Below are positions 1 through 6,132 of a stretch of DNA of 12,064 nt, piece by piece (within the stretch, counting starts at the first letter, position 1; every line of letters starts with the position of its first letter). Source of the DNA: a bacterium (GTDB lineage: Bacteria; Chloroflexota; Dormibacteria; UBA8260; Bog-877); assembly GCA_021817185.1 (NCBI GenBank), contig JAKAVU010000050.1, positions 1 through 12,064 on the forward strand. Reading direction: 5' to 3'. The notes below the pieces were generated by a model, which did no database searches, had not been told where the DNA came from, and saw only the letters and a program-made list of their open reading frames with translations. The translations under genes were made by a program, and so were the position numbers.

Positions 1-328
1 GTTTGGCGCTGACGTCGAGCCAGCTCGCGAGGTAGGTGGCGACCGTTTCCCTCTCCGGCGGTAGGGGATTGCTCTCCTGGACGGACTTCAGCGCGGACGC
101 CAGCTTGGCCGCAGCCTCGACCCGGGTGCGAGCGTACCGGTACACACGACGGCCCGACGCCTCGGACACGGAAGCCACCCACCTTCCATCGCTGCGCTGG
201 TAGATGCTCCCCTCTCGATTGCCCCGGCGTCGGGCTCGCGTCCGTGGCCCTGCGCGCGATGCCTCCCGGCGCCGCTCTTGGCTGCTGTCAAAACTGCTGT
301 CAACCGCATCCGCTGGGACGTCGCGCAC
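1..328 (-). CDS. Tyrosine-type site-specific integrase, N-terminal part (runs off left edge)
   Basis: The minus strand is open from a GTG at 328 to the window edge, giving 109 residues with no stop. The start of the recognisable part reads RRRGNREGSIYQRSDGRWVA. This is the N-terminal AP2-like/arm-binding domain of phage and ICE tyrosine recombinases (about residues 33-85). It is followed by the beginning of the core-binding SAM-like domain, around residues 92-109 (ETVATYLASWLDV). The catalytic domain lies outside the window. Such enzymes integrate and excise mobile elements, often at tRNA 3' ends, and this gene starts only about 30 bases after the CCA end of a tRNA-Lys on the same strand. The first 32 residues are poorly conserved in appearance. 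No ATG, GTG or TTG lies between 328 and the conserved domain; a CTG at 334, seven bases after AGGTG, is an alternative start. The family call is firm, the exact start is not. Confidence 0.82.
   Translation of the reverse strand, partial: MRDVPADAVDSSFDSSQERRREASRAGPRTRARRRGNREGSIYQRSDGRWVASVSEASGRRVYRYARTRVEAAAKLASALKSVQESNPLPPERETVATYLASWLDVSAK
282..303. repeat. Two tandem 10-bp direct repeats with 12-bp period
   Basis: On the minus strand TTGACAGCAG occurs twice, separated by TT (282-291 and 294-303 on the plus strand). The pair lies inside the 5' coding part of the integrase, where it encodes two DSS motifs. A period near one helical turn, close to the tRNA attachment site, would suit integrase arm-type or excisionase binding. 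No -10 element sits 16-18 bases after either TTGACA, so a promoter role is not supported. Confidence 0.5.
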
Positions 329-359
329 TGCCAGAGGGTAGCACCTGGAGTTCGCAATG

Positions 360-436
360 TGGTGCCCGCACCAGGACTCGAACCTGGAACCTTGGGATTA
401 AGAGTCCCCTGCTCTAACCAATTGAGCCATGCGGGC
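360..436 (-). tRNA. tRNA-Lys (anticodon CTT), CCA encoded
   Basis: Read on the minus strand, the cloverleaf is complete. The acceptor arms GCCCGCA and TGCGGGC pair over seven bases. The D-stem is GCTC/GAGC. The anticodon loop is CTCTTAA, giving anticodon CTT for Lys codon AAG. The T-arm is CCAGG-TTCGAGT-CCTGG. The discriminator A is at 363 and CCA is encoded at 362-360. The mature body without CCA is 74 nt (363-436). The anticodon stem has one G-A mismatch at its outermost pair, a minor oddity. The 5' 23 bases overlap the end of the histidine kinase gene, and the integrase gene begins shortly after the 3' end. The 3' half is therefore the likely attachment sequence of the element to the left. 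Confidence 0.95.
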
Positions 437-1544
437 CGGACCAAGAGTTTAGCGCGGTTGGGCTTATCCCCTCGGCTTGCCGGCCGAGACTTGGGGAGAT
501 CAGGAAGCTCATGCGGAACACGTTCCCCCGCTCCGGGTCCCACTCGACGGAGAGACTTCCCCCGTGACCCCTGACCACGCTCTGGACGACGGCCAGGCCG
601 AGCCCGCTCCCGGTGCTCGCGGGGCCCGGTCCCGGGTCCAGCCGGACGAACGGATCGAAGATCCTGGCGCGGTCCGCGGGGGCGACCCCCGCGCCGCGAT
701 CCCAGACCTCGACCACGGCGAGGGATCCGCGCCTGGCGATGACCAGCCGCACTGGGCCGGGAGCGGGAGAATATTTGAGGGCGTTGTCAACCAGGTTGGC
801 GACGGCCCGGGCGAGTAGCGCACGCTCACCGCGAATCACGGCGGGGTCACCGTCTTCCACCAGCACCAGCTCGTGGCCGGTTGCCCCGGCGAGCAGTTCG
901 AACGTCTCATGGACCTCGCGAGCGACCTCGCGCAGGCTGACCGAGGCCGCCGGTGCTGGTCCGCCGAGAAGCTCACCGGCCCTGACCAGATCTGACAGGC
1001 CGGCAAGCACGGAGAGGAGCCGGGCCACAGCTCGGGACTGGGCGGAGACCGCAGCCCTGAGGTCGGCTTCATCTCGCCCAAGGGCCTGGGTGAGGCGGTC
1101 AAGGGCTTGGCTCACGGCCAGCATTGGCGAGCGCAGCTCGTGCAACATCAGCGGGGCACTCGGCAGCTCCGACGTCTTGCCTGGAGGCGGTTCCGAGGCG
1201 GGGAACACGACAGCGGTCCAGCCGGGGACCTGGGTGAGTTCGAAGACCTCCGCGAGGCCGCCGGCCTGGTCGGAGTGCACGGCGCGCACCTTGAGCTCCG
1301 GCCCCCGGGAGTGCCTCAGCACCTCCTGGCGCAGCAGATCGATCTGGCGGTCCACCAGAAAGCCGCGGGTATCGAATATGGCCCTGACGAGCCCCCGATC
1401 CAGCAGCGCTGGGTTGGCGAACTCCAGGTGGCCCGAATGATCCAACACGGCCAGCGGTTGGCTCATCTGCCAGATGATGTCGCTGGCGAAGTCCGGAGTG
1501 CGCACCGGCGCAACCTGGCGCCCGCCGTGCCAGCCCGGGCTCAC
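414..1544 (-). CDS. Soluble PAS-domain sensor histidine kinase
   Basis: This 376-residue kinase phosphorylates itself on histidine and should pass the phosphate to the response regulator encoded just upstream. Domains in order are: a PAS-like sensor region (about 20-115, with LAVLDHSGHLEFANPALL), a HisKA dimerisation helix with the H-box HELRSP (His135), and an HATPase_c domain. The latter shows the N-box LVDNALKYSP (Asn254), the G1 box DRGAG (Asp282) and the G2 box GSGLGLAVV (312-320). No membrane segment is visible, so it probably senses a cytoplasmic signal. The GTG start at 1544 overlaps the regulator's TGA as GTGA, implying translational coupling; an upstream in-frame start would lie deep inside the regulator gene. 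The last 25 or so residues after the catalytic domain look non-conserved. The TAG stop (416-414) lies within the tRNA-Lys gene, in its D-arm. Confidence 0.92.
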   Translation of the reverse strand: MSPGWHGGRQVAPVRTPDFASDIIWQMSQPLAVLDHSGHLEFANPALLDRGLVRAIFDTRGFLVDRQIDLLRQEVLRHSRGPELKVRAVHSDQAGGLAEVFELTQVPGWTAVVFPASEPPPGKTSELPSAPLMLHELRSPMLAVSQALDRLTQALGRDEADLRAAVSAQSRAVARLLSVLAGLSDLVRAGELLGGPAPAASVSLREVAREVHETFELLAGATGHELVLVEDGDPAVIRGERALLARAVANLVDNALKYSPAPGPVRLVIARRGSLAVVEVWDRGAGVAPADRARIFDPFVRLDPGPGPASTGSGLGLAVVQSVVRGHGGSLSVEWDPERGNVFRMSFLISPSLGRQAEGISPTALNSWSGPHGSIG

Positions 1545-2230
1545 GGCCGGGGATCGAACTTGTAGCCCACCCCCCGCACCGTGTGGATGAAGCGGGGATG
1601 CTGGCTGCTGTCGCCCAGCAACTTGCGCAACTCGACGATCGCGTTGTCGACCGCGCGGTTGTACACGTCCGAGCTCACACCCCATACGCGGTAGACCAGC
1701 TGCTCCTTGCGCCACACCGCGCCCGGCTGGCCCGCGAGCGCCACCAGCAGGTTGAAGGCGCGCGGGGGCAGGGGGATGGCCCGCCCGTCGACCAGGCAGG
1801 TCCAGGTGGCGCGGTCGAGGACCAGTCCCCCGACCTCGATCCGGCTGGGCGCCTCCTGGCGCCGCCGCAGCAACCTCGCGACCGCGGCACGCAGCACGCT
1901 GGGGTCCTCCGACTTGCCCACGTAGACATCGGCGCCGCTGCTGTAGCCCGCCGCCCGGTCGAACGAGTCGTCCTTGGCGCTGAGCATGACGACCGGGGTC
2001 TCATCCCCGGAATCCCGCAGCGCCCGCAGCACCTCGAGGCCGCTCATTCCCGGCATGGCGTAGTCGAGGATCACGCAGTCGGGCTTGAACCTCGCCATCT
2101 GCGCCAACGCCTGGCGGCCGCTCCTGGCCTCCTCCAGACGATAGCCATCGGGTTTGAGCATGTCTACGACCGCCCCCAGGGTCAGGGGGTCGTCATCGAC
2201 CACCAGCACGCGCGCACGCTCGGCTTCCAT
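1541..2230 (-). CDS. OmpR/PhoB-family response regulator
   Basis: This 229-residue two-domain regulator carries an N-terminal receiver domain (about 6-120). Acidic residues sit at DDD 12-14, the phospho-acceptor is Asp56 (VILDYAMPG), the switch serine is Ser84 and the conserved lysine is Lys106. The residue after the lysine is Ser rather than the usual Pro (GKSEDP). The C-terminal winged-helix DNA-binding domain (about 130-229) ends with the family hallmark FIHTVRGVGYKF. The ATG at 2230 is preceded by a strong Shine-Dalgarno (GGAGGGG) and begins just before the receiver fold; an upstream GTG start would add non-conserved residues. It is the first gene of a minus-strand operon with the histidine kinase. 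It is divergent from the sigma factor gene, so it may control itself and the divergent genes, including the Tad operon (inference). Confidence 0.94.
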   Translation of the reverse strand: MEAERARVLVVDDDPLTLGAVVDMLKPDGYRLEEARSGRQALAQMARFKPDCVILDYAMPGMSGLEVLRALRDSGDETPVVMLSAKDDSFDRAAGYSSGADVYVGKSEDPSVLRAAVARLLRRRQEAPSRIEVGGLVLDRATWTCLVDGRAIPLPPRAFNLLVALAGQPGAVWRKEQLVYRVWGVSSDVYNRAVDNAIVELRKLLGDSSQHPRFIHTVRGVGYKFDPRP

Positions 2231-2246
2231 CGCCCCTCCAGCCTTA

Positions 2247-2275
2247 AGCCTACGCCCTGACAGGTCCCGACACAA
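2247..2275 (-). promoter_or_regulatory. Candidate promoter for the two-component operon
   Basis: On the minus strand a TTGTGT hexamer (2275-2270) and a TAGGCT hexamer (2252-2247) are separated by exactly 17 bases, upstream of the regulator's ribosome binding site. Each matches the housekeeping consensus at only three positions. The leader would be very short (about 10 nt). It lies in the 167-bp divergent gap (2231-2397); no convincing plus-strand promoter for the sigma factor was seen there. Confidence 0.3.
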
Positions 2276-2397
2276 ACGGTGCAAAGACCGGGTGGTTTGG
2301 GAGCGGTCCATCGGCTGATTCGGGGCCGGAAGTGAGTTCTCGCGGGCCAAGACTCTTGGCGAAGGGGCCTTGCAGGGCCCCGCCGGGAGGAAGTGGG

Positions 2398-2979
2398 TTG
2401 AGCGAGGACGAGTTCGTGGCCAGGGTGGTGGCGCTGCGGCAGGGCCGACCGGACGCGGTGGAGTGGATGTTCCAGACCTTCAAGGACGACGTCGAACGAT
2501 GCTTCCGGCGGCGGCCCCCGGAAGACCGGGCTGACCTGGTCCAGGACGTGTTCGTCACCGCGCTCACCAGGCTGCACTCGTTCCAGGGGGAGCGTGAGGC
2601 CGTGCTGCGCGCCTGGCTCCGCAGCATCGCCTTCCATCGTTGGCACCACCGCTGGGAGGCGGACCTGGTCCGGCAGCGCCACGCGGGCATGCCGCTGGAG
2701 CTGCTGCTGGACGTCAACCCCCGACACCGGGCGCTCGCGGACCAGGGGTCGGACCCCAGCCTGGGTCTGGTGCAGCGCGAGACGGTGGCTCGGGTCCTGA
2801 GCCACCTGACGCCGGGCCAGGCGGAAGTCGTGCGTGCCCACGTACTTGAGGGTAAGAGCACCGAGCAGATCGCGCGCGATTGGGGTGTGCCCAAGGAGAG
2901 GGTGCGGGGTCTCTACAAGCGCGGCATGGCCAAGCTGCGTCGATGCAGTGACGCGCGGGAGTTGCGCGGTGCGGCCTGA
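2398..2979 (+). CDS. ECF-like sigma-70 family RNA polymerase sigma factor
   Basis: This 193-residue protein has only the two domains of an extracytoplasmic-function sigma factor. The sigma-2 region (about 15-90) includes the acidic DLVQDVFVTALTRL helix and RAWLRSIAFHRWHHR. The sigma-4 region (about 127-183) includes LTPGQAEVV and a helix-turn-helix (STEQIARDWGVPKERVRGLYKRG). It would direct RNA polymerase to a specific promoter set. I place the start at TTG 2398, because GGGAGGAA (2385-2392) sits five bases upstream and the conserved region begins soon after. A GTG at 2332 in the same frame would add 22 low-complexity residues and lacks such a site. No anti-sigma factor gene is recognisable on either side. 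The gene lies 167 bp upstream of cpaB on the same strand, so a role in pilus gene expression is plausible but inferred. Confidence 0.88.
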   Translation: MSEDEFVARVVALRQGRPDAVEWMFQTFKDDVERCFRRRPPEDRADLVQDVFVTALTRLHSFQGEREAVLRAWLRSIAFHRWHHRWEADLVRQRHAGMPLELLLDVNPRHRALADQGSDPSLGLVQRETVARVLSHLTPGQAEVVRAHVLEGKSTEQIARDWGVPKERVRGLYKRGMAKLRRCSDARELRGAA

Positions 2980-3007
2980 ACTTCGGACCGCCGTTGAGGG
3001 GCGCGCT

Positions 3008-3062
3008 TGGCCGTCGATGTTACGGATGCGTAACACCGGGATGGGTTCCCATCCGTCGGCCA
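3008..3062 (+). promoter_or_regulatory. Nested inverted repeats in the leader of the Tad operon
   Basis: Three complementary sets lie between the sigma factor and cpaB. First, TGTTACG-GATG-CGTAACA (3018-3035) is a perfect 7-bp inverted repeat. Second, GGATGGG-TT-CCCATCC (3039-3054) is a perfect 7-bp repeat with a 2-base loop. Third, a longer pairing joins TGGCCG (3008-3013) and ACGGATG (3022-3028) with the continuous CATCCGTCGGCCA (3050-3062). The second and third cannot form together because both use CATCC. No T-run follows, so a simple intrinsic terminator is unlikely. The first repeat looks like a dimeric regulator's operator. A weak promoter-like pair (TTGGCC, 18 bases, TAACAC) overlaps it. 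A 10-bp palindrome GCACCGGTGC follows at 3081-3090. Confidence 0.5.
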
Positions 3063-3078
3063 GGTGGAGCAAAATCCC

Positions 3079-3150
3079 ATGCACCGGTGCGTGGGCGCCG
3101 GTGGTGCCCCGGGGGGAGGGGCTGCCGCGATGAGGGAGGCGGAGCGGTGA
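3079..3150 (+). CDS. Possible 23-residue leader ORF overlapping the cpaB start
   Basis: An ATG at 3079 opens a 24-codon frame (MHRCVGAGG..., Gly/Ala-rich) that ends with TGA at 3148-3150. This stop overlaps the proposed GTG start of cpaB as GTGA, the same overlap used at other junctions of this operon. A GGTGGAG stretch lies about 11 bases upstream of the ATG, which is rather far for a good Shine-Dalgarno. The peptide resembles nothing I recognise. It may be a chance frame or a leader that couples translation into cpaB. Confidence 0.2.
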   Translation: MHRCVGAGGAPGGGAAAMREAER

Positions 3151-3869
3151 GGCGGAAGATGGCATTGGCCGTGGGGCTGATCACCTTCTGCGCCGCGCTG
3201 ACCGCCTTCCTCCTGATCGCGGTTCAGCTTCAAACCGGGGAACAGCGAGTCCTGGTCGCGGCCCGCAACCTCCCGGCAGGGACCGCCCTCCAGGCCAACA
3301 CCTATGATCTGGCCGCCGGGGGAGCGCTGGTCCACATGCAGCCGAGCGCGCTTGCCGACACCATTCCCGAACATGACTTCTCGTCGGTCCAGGGAGCGAT
3401 CGCGTTGGTCGACATCCCCGCGGGGACCGTCATCCTGCGCAGCGATCTGGAGATGGGCGCAGCGGCCGGCCAGCGGGAGGTCACCCTGACGTTGGCATTC
3501 ATGCCCAACGATCTCCAGCCGGGGAGCCTGGTGGATCTGCTGGCGGTGTCCGGGCCAGGCGCGTCGCCGAGCTCAAATCTCTGTGGAGGCGCGTCCACCG
3601 CCGGTTGCGTGATGCCGTTGGCCCAGTCGATCCGGGTGGTGGCGGTCAACTATCCAGCCCACCAGATAACCATCACCGTCTCGCCGACGCAGGTGGCCCC
3701 GTGGCTCCTGCTCGACACCACCCAGGCGATCTGGGCGGTTGCCGCCAACGGCCCCGCATGCCCTGGTTCAGAGAGCTCGGTCTCCAGCCCCCAGGGAGCG
3801 CTGCAGGCGATTGCGGGCTCGGGCCGAGAAGGAGCATGCCGGCCCCCCCTGGCGACTTCGGGATCCTGA
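3147..3869 (+). CDS. cpaB: Flp pilus assembly protein CpaB/RcpC
   Basis: This 240-residue protein has an N-terminal membrane anchor (about 5-27), then an SAF domain (about 35-100, starting VLVAARNLPAGTALQ). It ends in the RcpC/CpaB domain, with the typical pattern VTLTLAFMPNDLQPGSLVDLLAV and a later IRVVAVNYPAHQITITVSP. CpaB is a conserved part of the Tad/Flp assembly machine. In diderms it acts near the secretin, but none is present here, so in this organism it would face the outside of the single membrane. Four cysteines lie in the exported part. The GTG at 3147 is preceded by GGGAGGCGGAG; an ATG at 3159 in frame is the alternative. It opens the Tad operon and its TGA overlaps the next ATG by one base (TGATG). 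Confidence 0.88.
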   Translation: MRRKMALAVGLITFCAALTAFLLIAVQLQTGEQRVLVAARNLPAGTALQANTYDLAAGGALVHMQPSALADTIPEHDFSSVQGAIALVDIPAGTVILRSDLEMGAAAGQREVTLTLAFMPNDLQPGSLVDLLAVSGPGASPSSNLCGGASTAGCVMPLAQSIRVVAVNYPAHQITITVSPTQVAPWLLLDTTQAIWAVAANGPACPGSESSVSSPQGALQAIAGSGREGACRPPLATSGS

Positions 3870-4762
3870 TGGCCTTCCCAGGACGCCTGCGGCGGGTGCA
3901 GGAGAGGTCCCACCCAGTCGACTCCCTCGACCCCAACGCTCTCGGGCCCCGACCACCTCGGGCCCTGGGCGTGCTCGGAGCGGGCGGGTCACCTGGGACG
4001 ACGTTCGTCAGCCTGAACGTCGCCTGGGCGCTGGCTGCCAACGGGTTCAGGGTGGCGCTGATCGAAGCCGGTGGGGGGCTCGGCACCGTGGCGGTGCGCC
4101 TCAACCTGAAGGAGGACAGATCGCTGGCCTACCTCGCGCACGAGGCGAGCGTGCGCCCCCTCGACCGTCAGCTCGTGGAGCGGCACCTGCAGAGGAGCGG
4201 CCCGCTGGATGTCCTCGGCGGCGCGTTTGAGCCGGCGGGAGCCGGCGCGGTCGCGCCCGAGGTGTTCGACGCCGTGACCACCCTGCTCAGCGAGGACCAT
4301 GAGCTGATCGTCGTCGACCTGGGGCCGCTGGGGTCCCATCTGACCGCGGCCCATGCGCTGCGATGTCAGGCCCTCTGCTGGGTGGTCGCGCCCACTCCGG
4401 TCGGGGTGGATCTCTTTGATCGGGTGGTGCGGTCCCCCCTGGCCAATCCGCTGCGCGCCAAACCTAACCTGGCGATTCTCAATGGCGCGGGCCCGGGCAC
4501 CCTGGCGACCTCGGAATCGGCGTTCCTGCGTCGCTACGGGATGCCTCTGGTCGCCACCATCCCCTTCAACCGCCTGGCCTCCCTGAGAGCCGAAGCGGCG
4601 CAGCGGCCGGCGGTTGCGGAGGGGCAGCTGCGGGCCCCGCTGCGAGCGGCTGCCAAGGCGGTGCTGGCGCACCTGGCCGTGGAGACCGAGGTGAGGTCCG
4701 CTTCGGACCTGAGCCGCAGGGCACCCACCGGGGTGATGGAGCGGACCGGAGCGAGCTCGTGA
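3869..4762 (+). CDS. tadZ: TadZ/CpaE-like ParA/MinD-family ATPase with degenerate P-loop
   Basis: This 297-residue protein has the MinD/ParA fold pattern found in TadZ/CpaE, which in other bacteria places the Tad pilus machine at a cell pole. The P-loop region (about 35-50) reads LGAGGSPGTTFVSLNVAWAL. Both lysines of the usual KGGxGKT motif are missing, replaced by Ala38 and Gly43. The next strand has RVALIEAGGGLG, where ParA proteins have D-x-D. A Walker-B-like HELIVVDLG places an aspartate at 150. No separate receiver-like domain is evident at the N-terminus, unlike long CpaE proteins. ATP hydrolysis is therefore doubtful, and a scaffold role is more likely (inference). The ATG at 3869 overlaps the cpaB stop; an in-frame ATG at 3836 exists, but AAGGAG sits too close to it. 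Its own TGA overlaps the tadA GTG as GTGA. Confidence 0.82.
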   Translation: MAFPGRLRRVQERSHPVDSLDPNALGPRPPRALGVLGAGGSPGTTFVSLNVAWALAANGFRVALIEAGGGLGTVAVRLNLKEDRSLAYLAHEASVRPLDRQLVERHLQRSGPLDVLGGAFEPAGAGAVAPEVFDAVTTLLSEDHELIVVDLGPLGSHLTAAHALRCQALCWVVAPTPVGVDLFDRVVRSPLANPLRAKPNLAILNGAGPGTLATSESAFLRRYGMPLVATIPFNRLASLRAEAAQRPAVAEGQLRAPLRAAAKAVLAHLAVETEVRSASDLSRRAPTGVMERTGASS

Positions 4763-6132
4763 GCGTGACCGCCCCCGATCTGCCCGAGCCGGGGCTGGAC
4801 GCCCTCAGTGCGGTGGAGGGCGAGCTGCTGACCGCGTTGCGGGCGAGGGTCGCCGCCGAGCTGGAGCGGCGCTCCGACACCGAACTCAAGCCAGACGATC
4901 GCAGCTGGATCGCAGAGTTGGTGCAGGGCGAGATCCGCAACTACCACTCGGTCGCCCCCCATCGGCGGCGTCCGATCCTGACCGCGCAGGGATACGAGGA
5001 GGTGCGTCGGCGTCTGCTGGCTCAGGTCTCGCCGCTCGGCCCGCTGGCGGAATTGCTGGCCGACCCCCTGGTTGAGGAGGTGATCGTCAACGGCCCGGAC
5101 GAGGTGCTGGTGGTCAGGGACGGGAGCCAGCAGACCTCCAGCATCCACTTCGAGAGCGAGGAGGCCCTGTTGGCCACGGTCCAGCGCCTGTTGGGCTCGG
5201 GCTCCGCGCATCTGGACCGGGCCAGTCCGATGGTCACCGCCACCATGGAGGACGGCTCCCGTCTCAACGCCGTCCTGCCCCCGGTGGCGACGCCCATGGC
5301 GGTCACCATCCGCCGCCACCAGCTCGCCCGCTTCGGTCGGCTGGCTGACCTGGCCCAGGTGGCGACCCTGCCCTGGGAGCTGATACCGCTGCTCCAGGCG
5401 GCGGTGCGGGCCCGGTTCAACGTGATCGTCTCCGGCAGCACCGGCTCCGGCAAGACCACGCTGCTGCGCCTGCTCATCGGCGAGGTGCCGGCGTGGGAGC
5501 GGGTCATCACCATCGAGGACCAGCGCGAGCTGCATCTCCGCACCGCTCAGGGAGGGCGCAAGAACACGATCTCCCTGGAGGCGCGCGATGCCAACACTGA
5601 GGGCCGCGGGGAGGTCACCATCCAGCAGCTGGTCCGCAACGCGCTGCGCCAGCGCCCGGACCGGATCTTTGTTGGCGAGTGCCGCGGCGCTGAGGCGCTC
5701 GACGTGGTGGACGCCATGGGGACGGGCCACGATGGGAGCGGCACCACCCTGCATGCGAACAGCGCGCGCGACGCGCTGCTGCGCTTGGCGGGGCTGATCC
5801 GCCGTCATCCAGCCCAGGCGCGGGCCGACCCCAGCGCCATCGCCCGCGAGCTGGCCGCCAAGGTGGATCTGGTGATCCATCTGGGACGGATGCGGCGGCC
5901 GGACGGCGTCGACCAGCGCGTGATCCAGGCGGTGGGATTGGTCACCGGACAGGTCGAGGGTGATCTGCCGCTGCTCGAGAGCGTGTGCCACTACCAGCGG
6001 GCGCGCGGCACCTGGGCGTGGGATCTGACCCGGCTCGACGACCTGCCACCCAAGATCCAGGACAAACTCGACGGAGCCGGGATCGCGGTCAACAGCCTGC
6101 TGGGCCGGCTGCTCGACTCTCCGAGTGTGTGA
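4759..6132 (+). CDS. tadA: Tad pilus assembly/secretion motor ATPase TadA (CpaF)
   Basis: This 457-residue hexameric type II/IV secretion ATPase powers pilus assembly at the cytoplasmic face. The N-terminal domain shows EEVIVNGPDEVLVVRDG and RLNAVLPPVATPMAVTIRRH. The Walker A motif is SGSTGSGKTTLL, with the catalytic lysine at residue 232. An ITIEDQRELHL Asp-box-like segment follows. The Walker B glutamate is Glu307 (RIFVGECRG), and the His-box region MGTGHDGSGTTLHAN has histidines at 324 and 332. All key residues of an active CpaF/TadA enzyme are present and the length is normal. The GTG start overlaps the upstream stop as GTGA. The stop overlaps the tadB ATG as TGATG. Confidence 0.96.
   Translation: MSVTAPDLPEPGLDALSAVEGELLTALRARVAAELERRSDTELKPDDRSWIAELVQGEIRNYHSVAPHRRRPILTAQGYEEVRRRLLAQVSPLGPLAELLADPLVEEVIVNGPDEVLVVRDGSQQTSSIHFESEEALLATVQRLLGSGSAHLDRASPMVTATMEDGSRLNAVLPPVATPMAVTIRRHQLARFGRLADLAQVATLPWELIPLLQAAVRARFNVIVSGSTGSGKTTLLRLLIGEVPAWERVITIEDQRELHLRTAQGGRKNTISLEARDANTEGRGEVTIQQLVRNALRQRPDRIFVGECRGAEALDVVDAMGTGHDGSGTTLHANSARDALLRLAGLIRRHPAQARADPSAIARELAAKVDLVIHLGRMRRPDGVDQRVIQAVGLVTGQVEGDLPLLESVCHYQRARGTWAWDLTRLDDLPPKIQDKLDGAGIAVNSLLGRLLDSPSV

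Noticed and set aside
269..303. TTGACA hexamers as a promoter for the integrase
   Set aside because: No -10-like sequence occurs 16-18 bases after either copy, and both lie downstream of the only plausible start codon.
88..543. Minus-strand frame spanning integrase start, tRNA and kinase end
   Set aside because: It reads through the tRNA and in a frame different from both neighbouring genes; no family resemblance.
613..1440. 275-codon open frame on the plus strand
   Set aside because: It lies opposite the histidine kinase, is low-complexity (Ser/Arg/Thr-rich) and shows no domain pattern.
2980..3146. Intrinsic terminator after the sigma factor gene
   Set aside because: Strong inverted repeats are present but none is followed by a T-run, and the next gene is co-oriented; an operator or leader role fits better.
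2182..3165. 327-codon minus-strand frame across the sigma factor and the divergent gap
   Set aside because: It is a mirror of the sigma gene and runs over the regulator start and the operator-like repeats; no recognisable domain.
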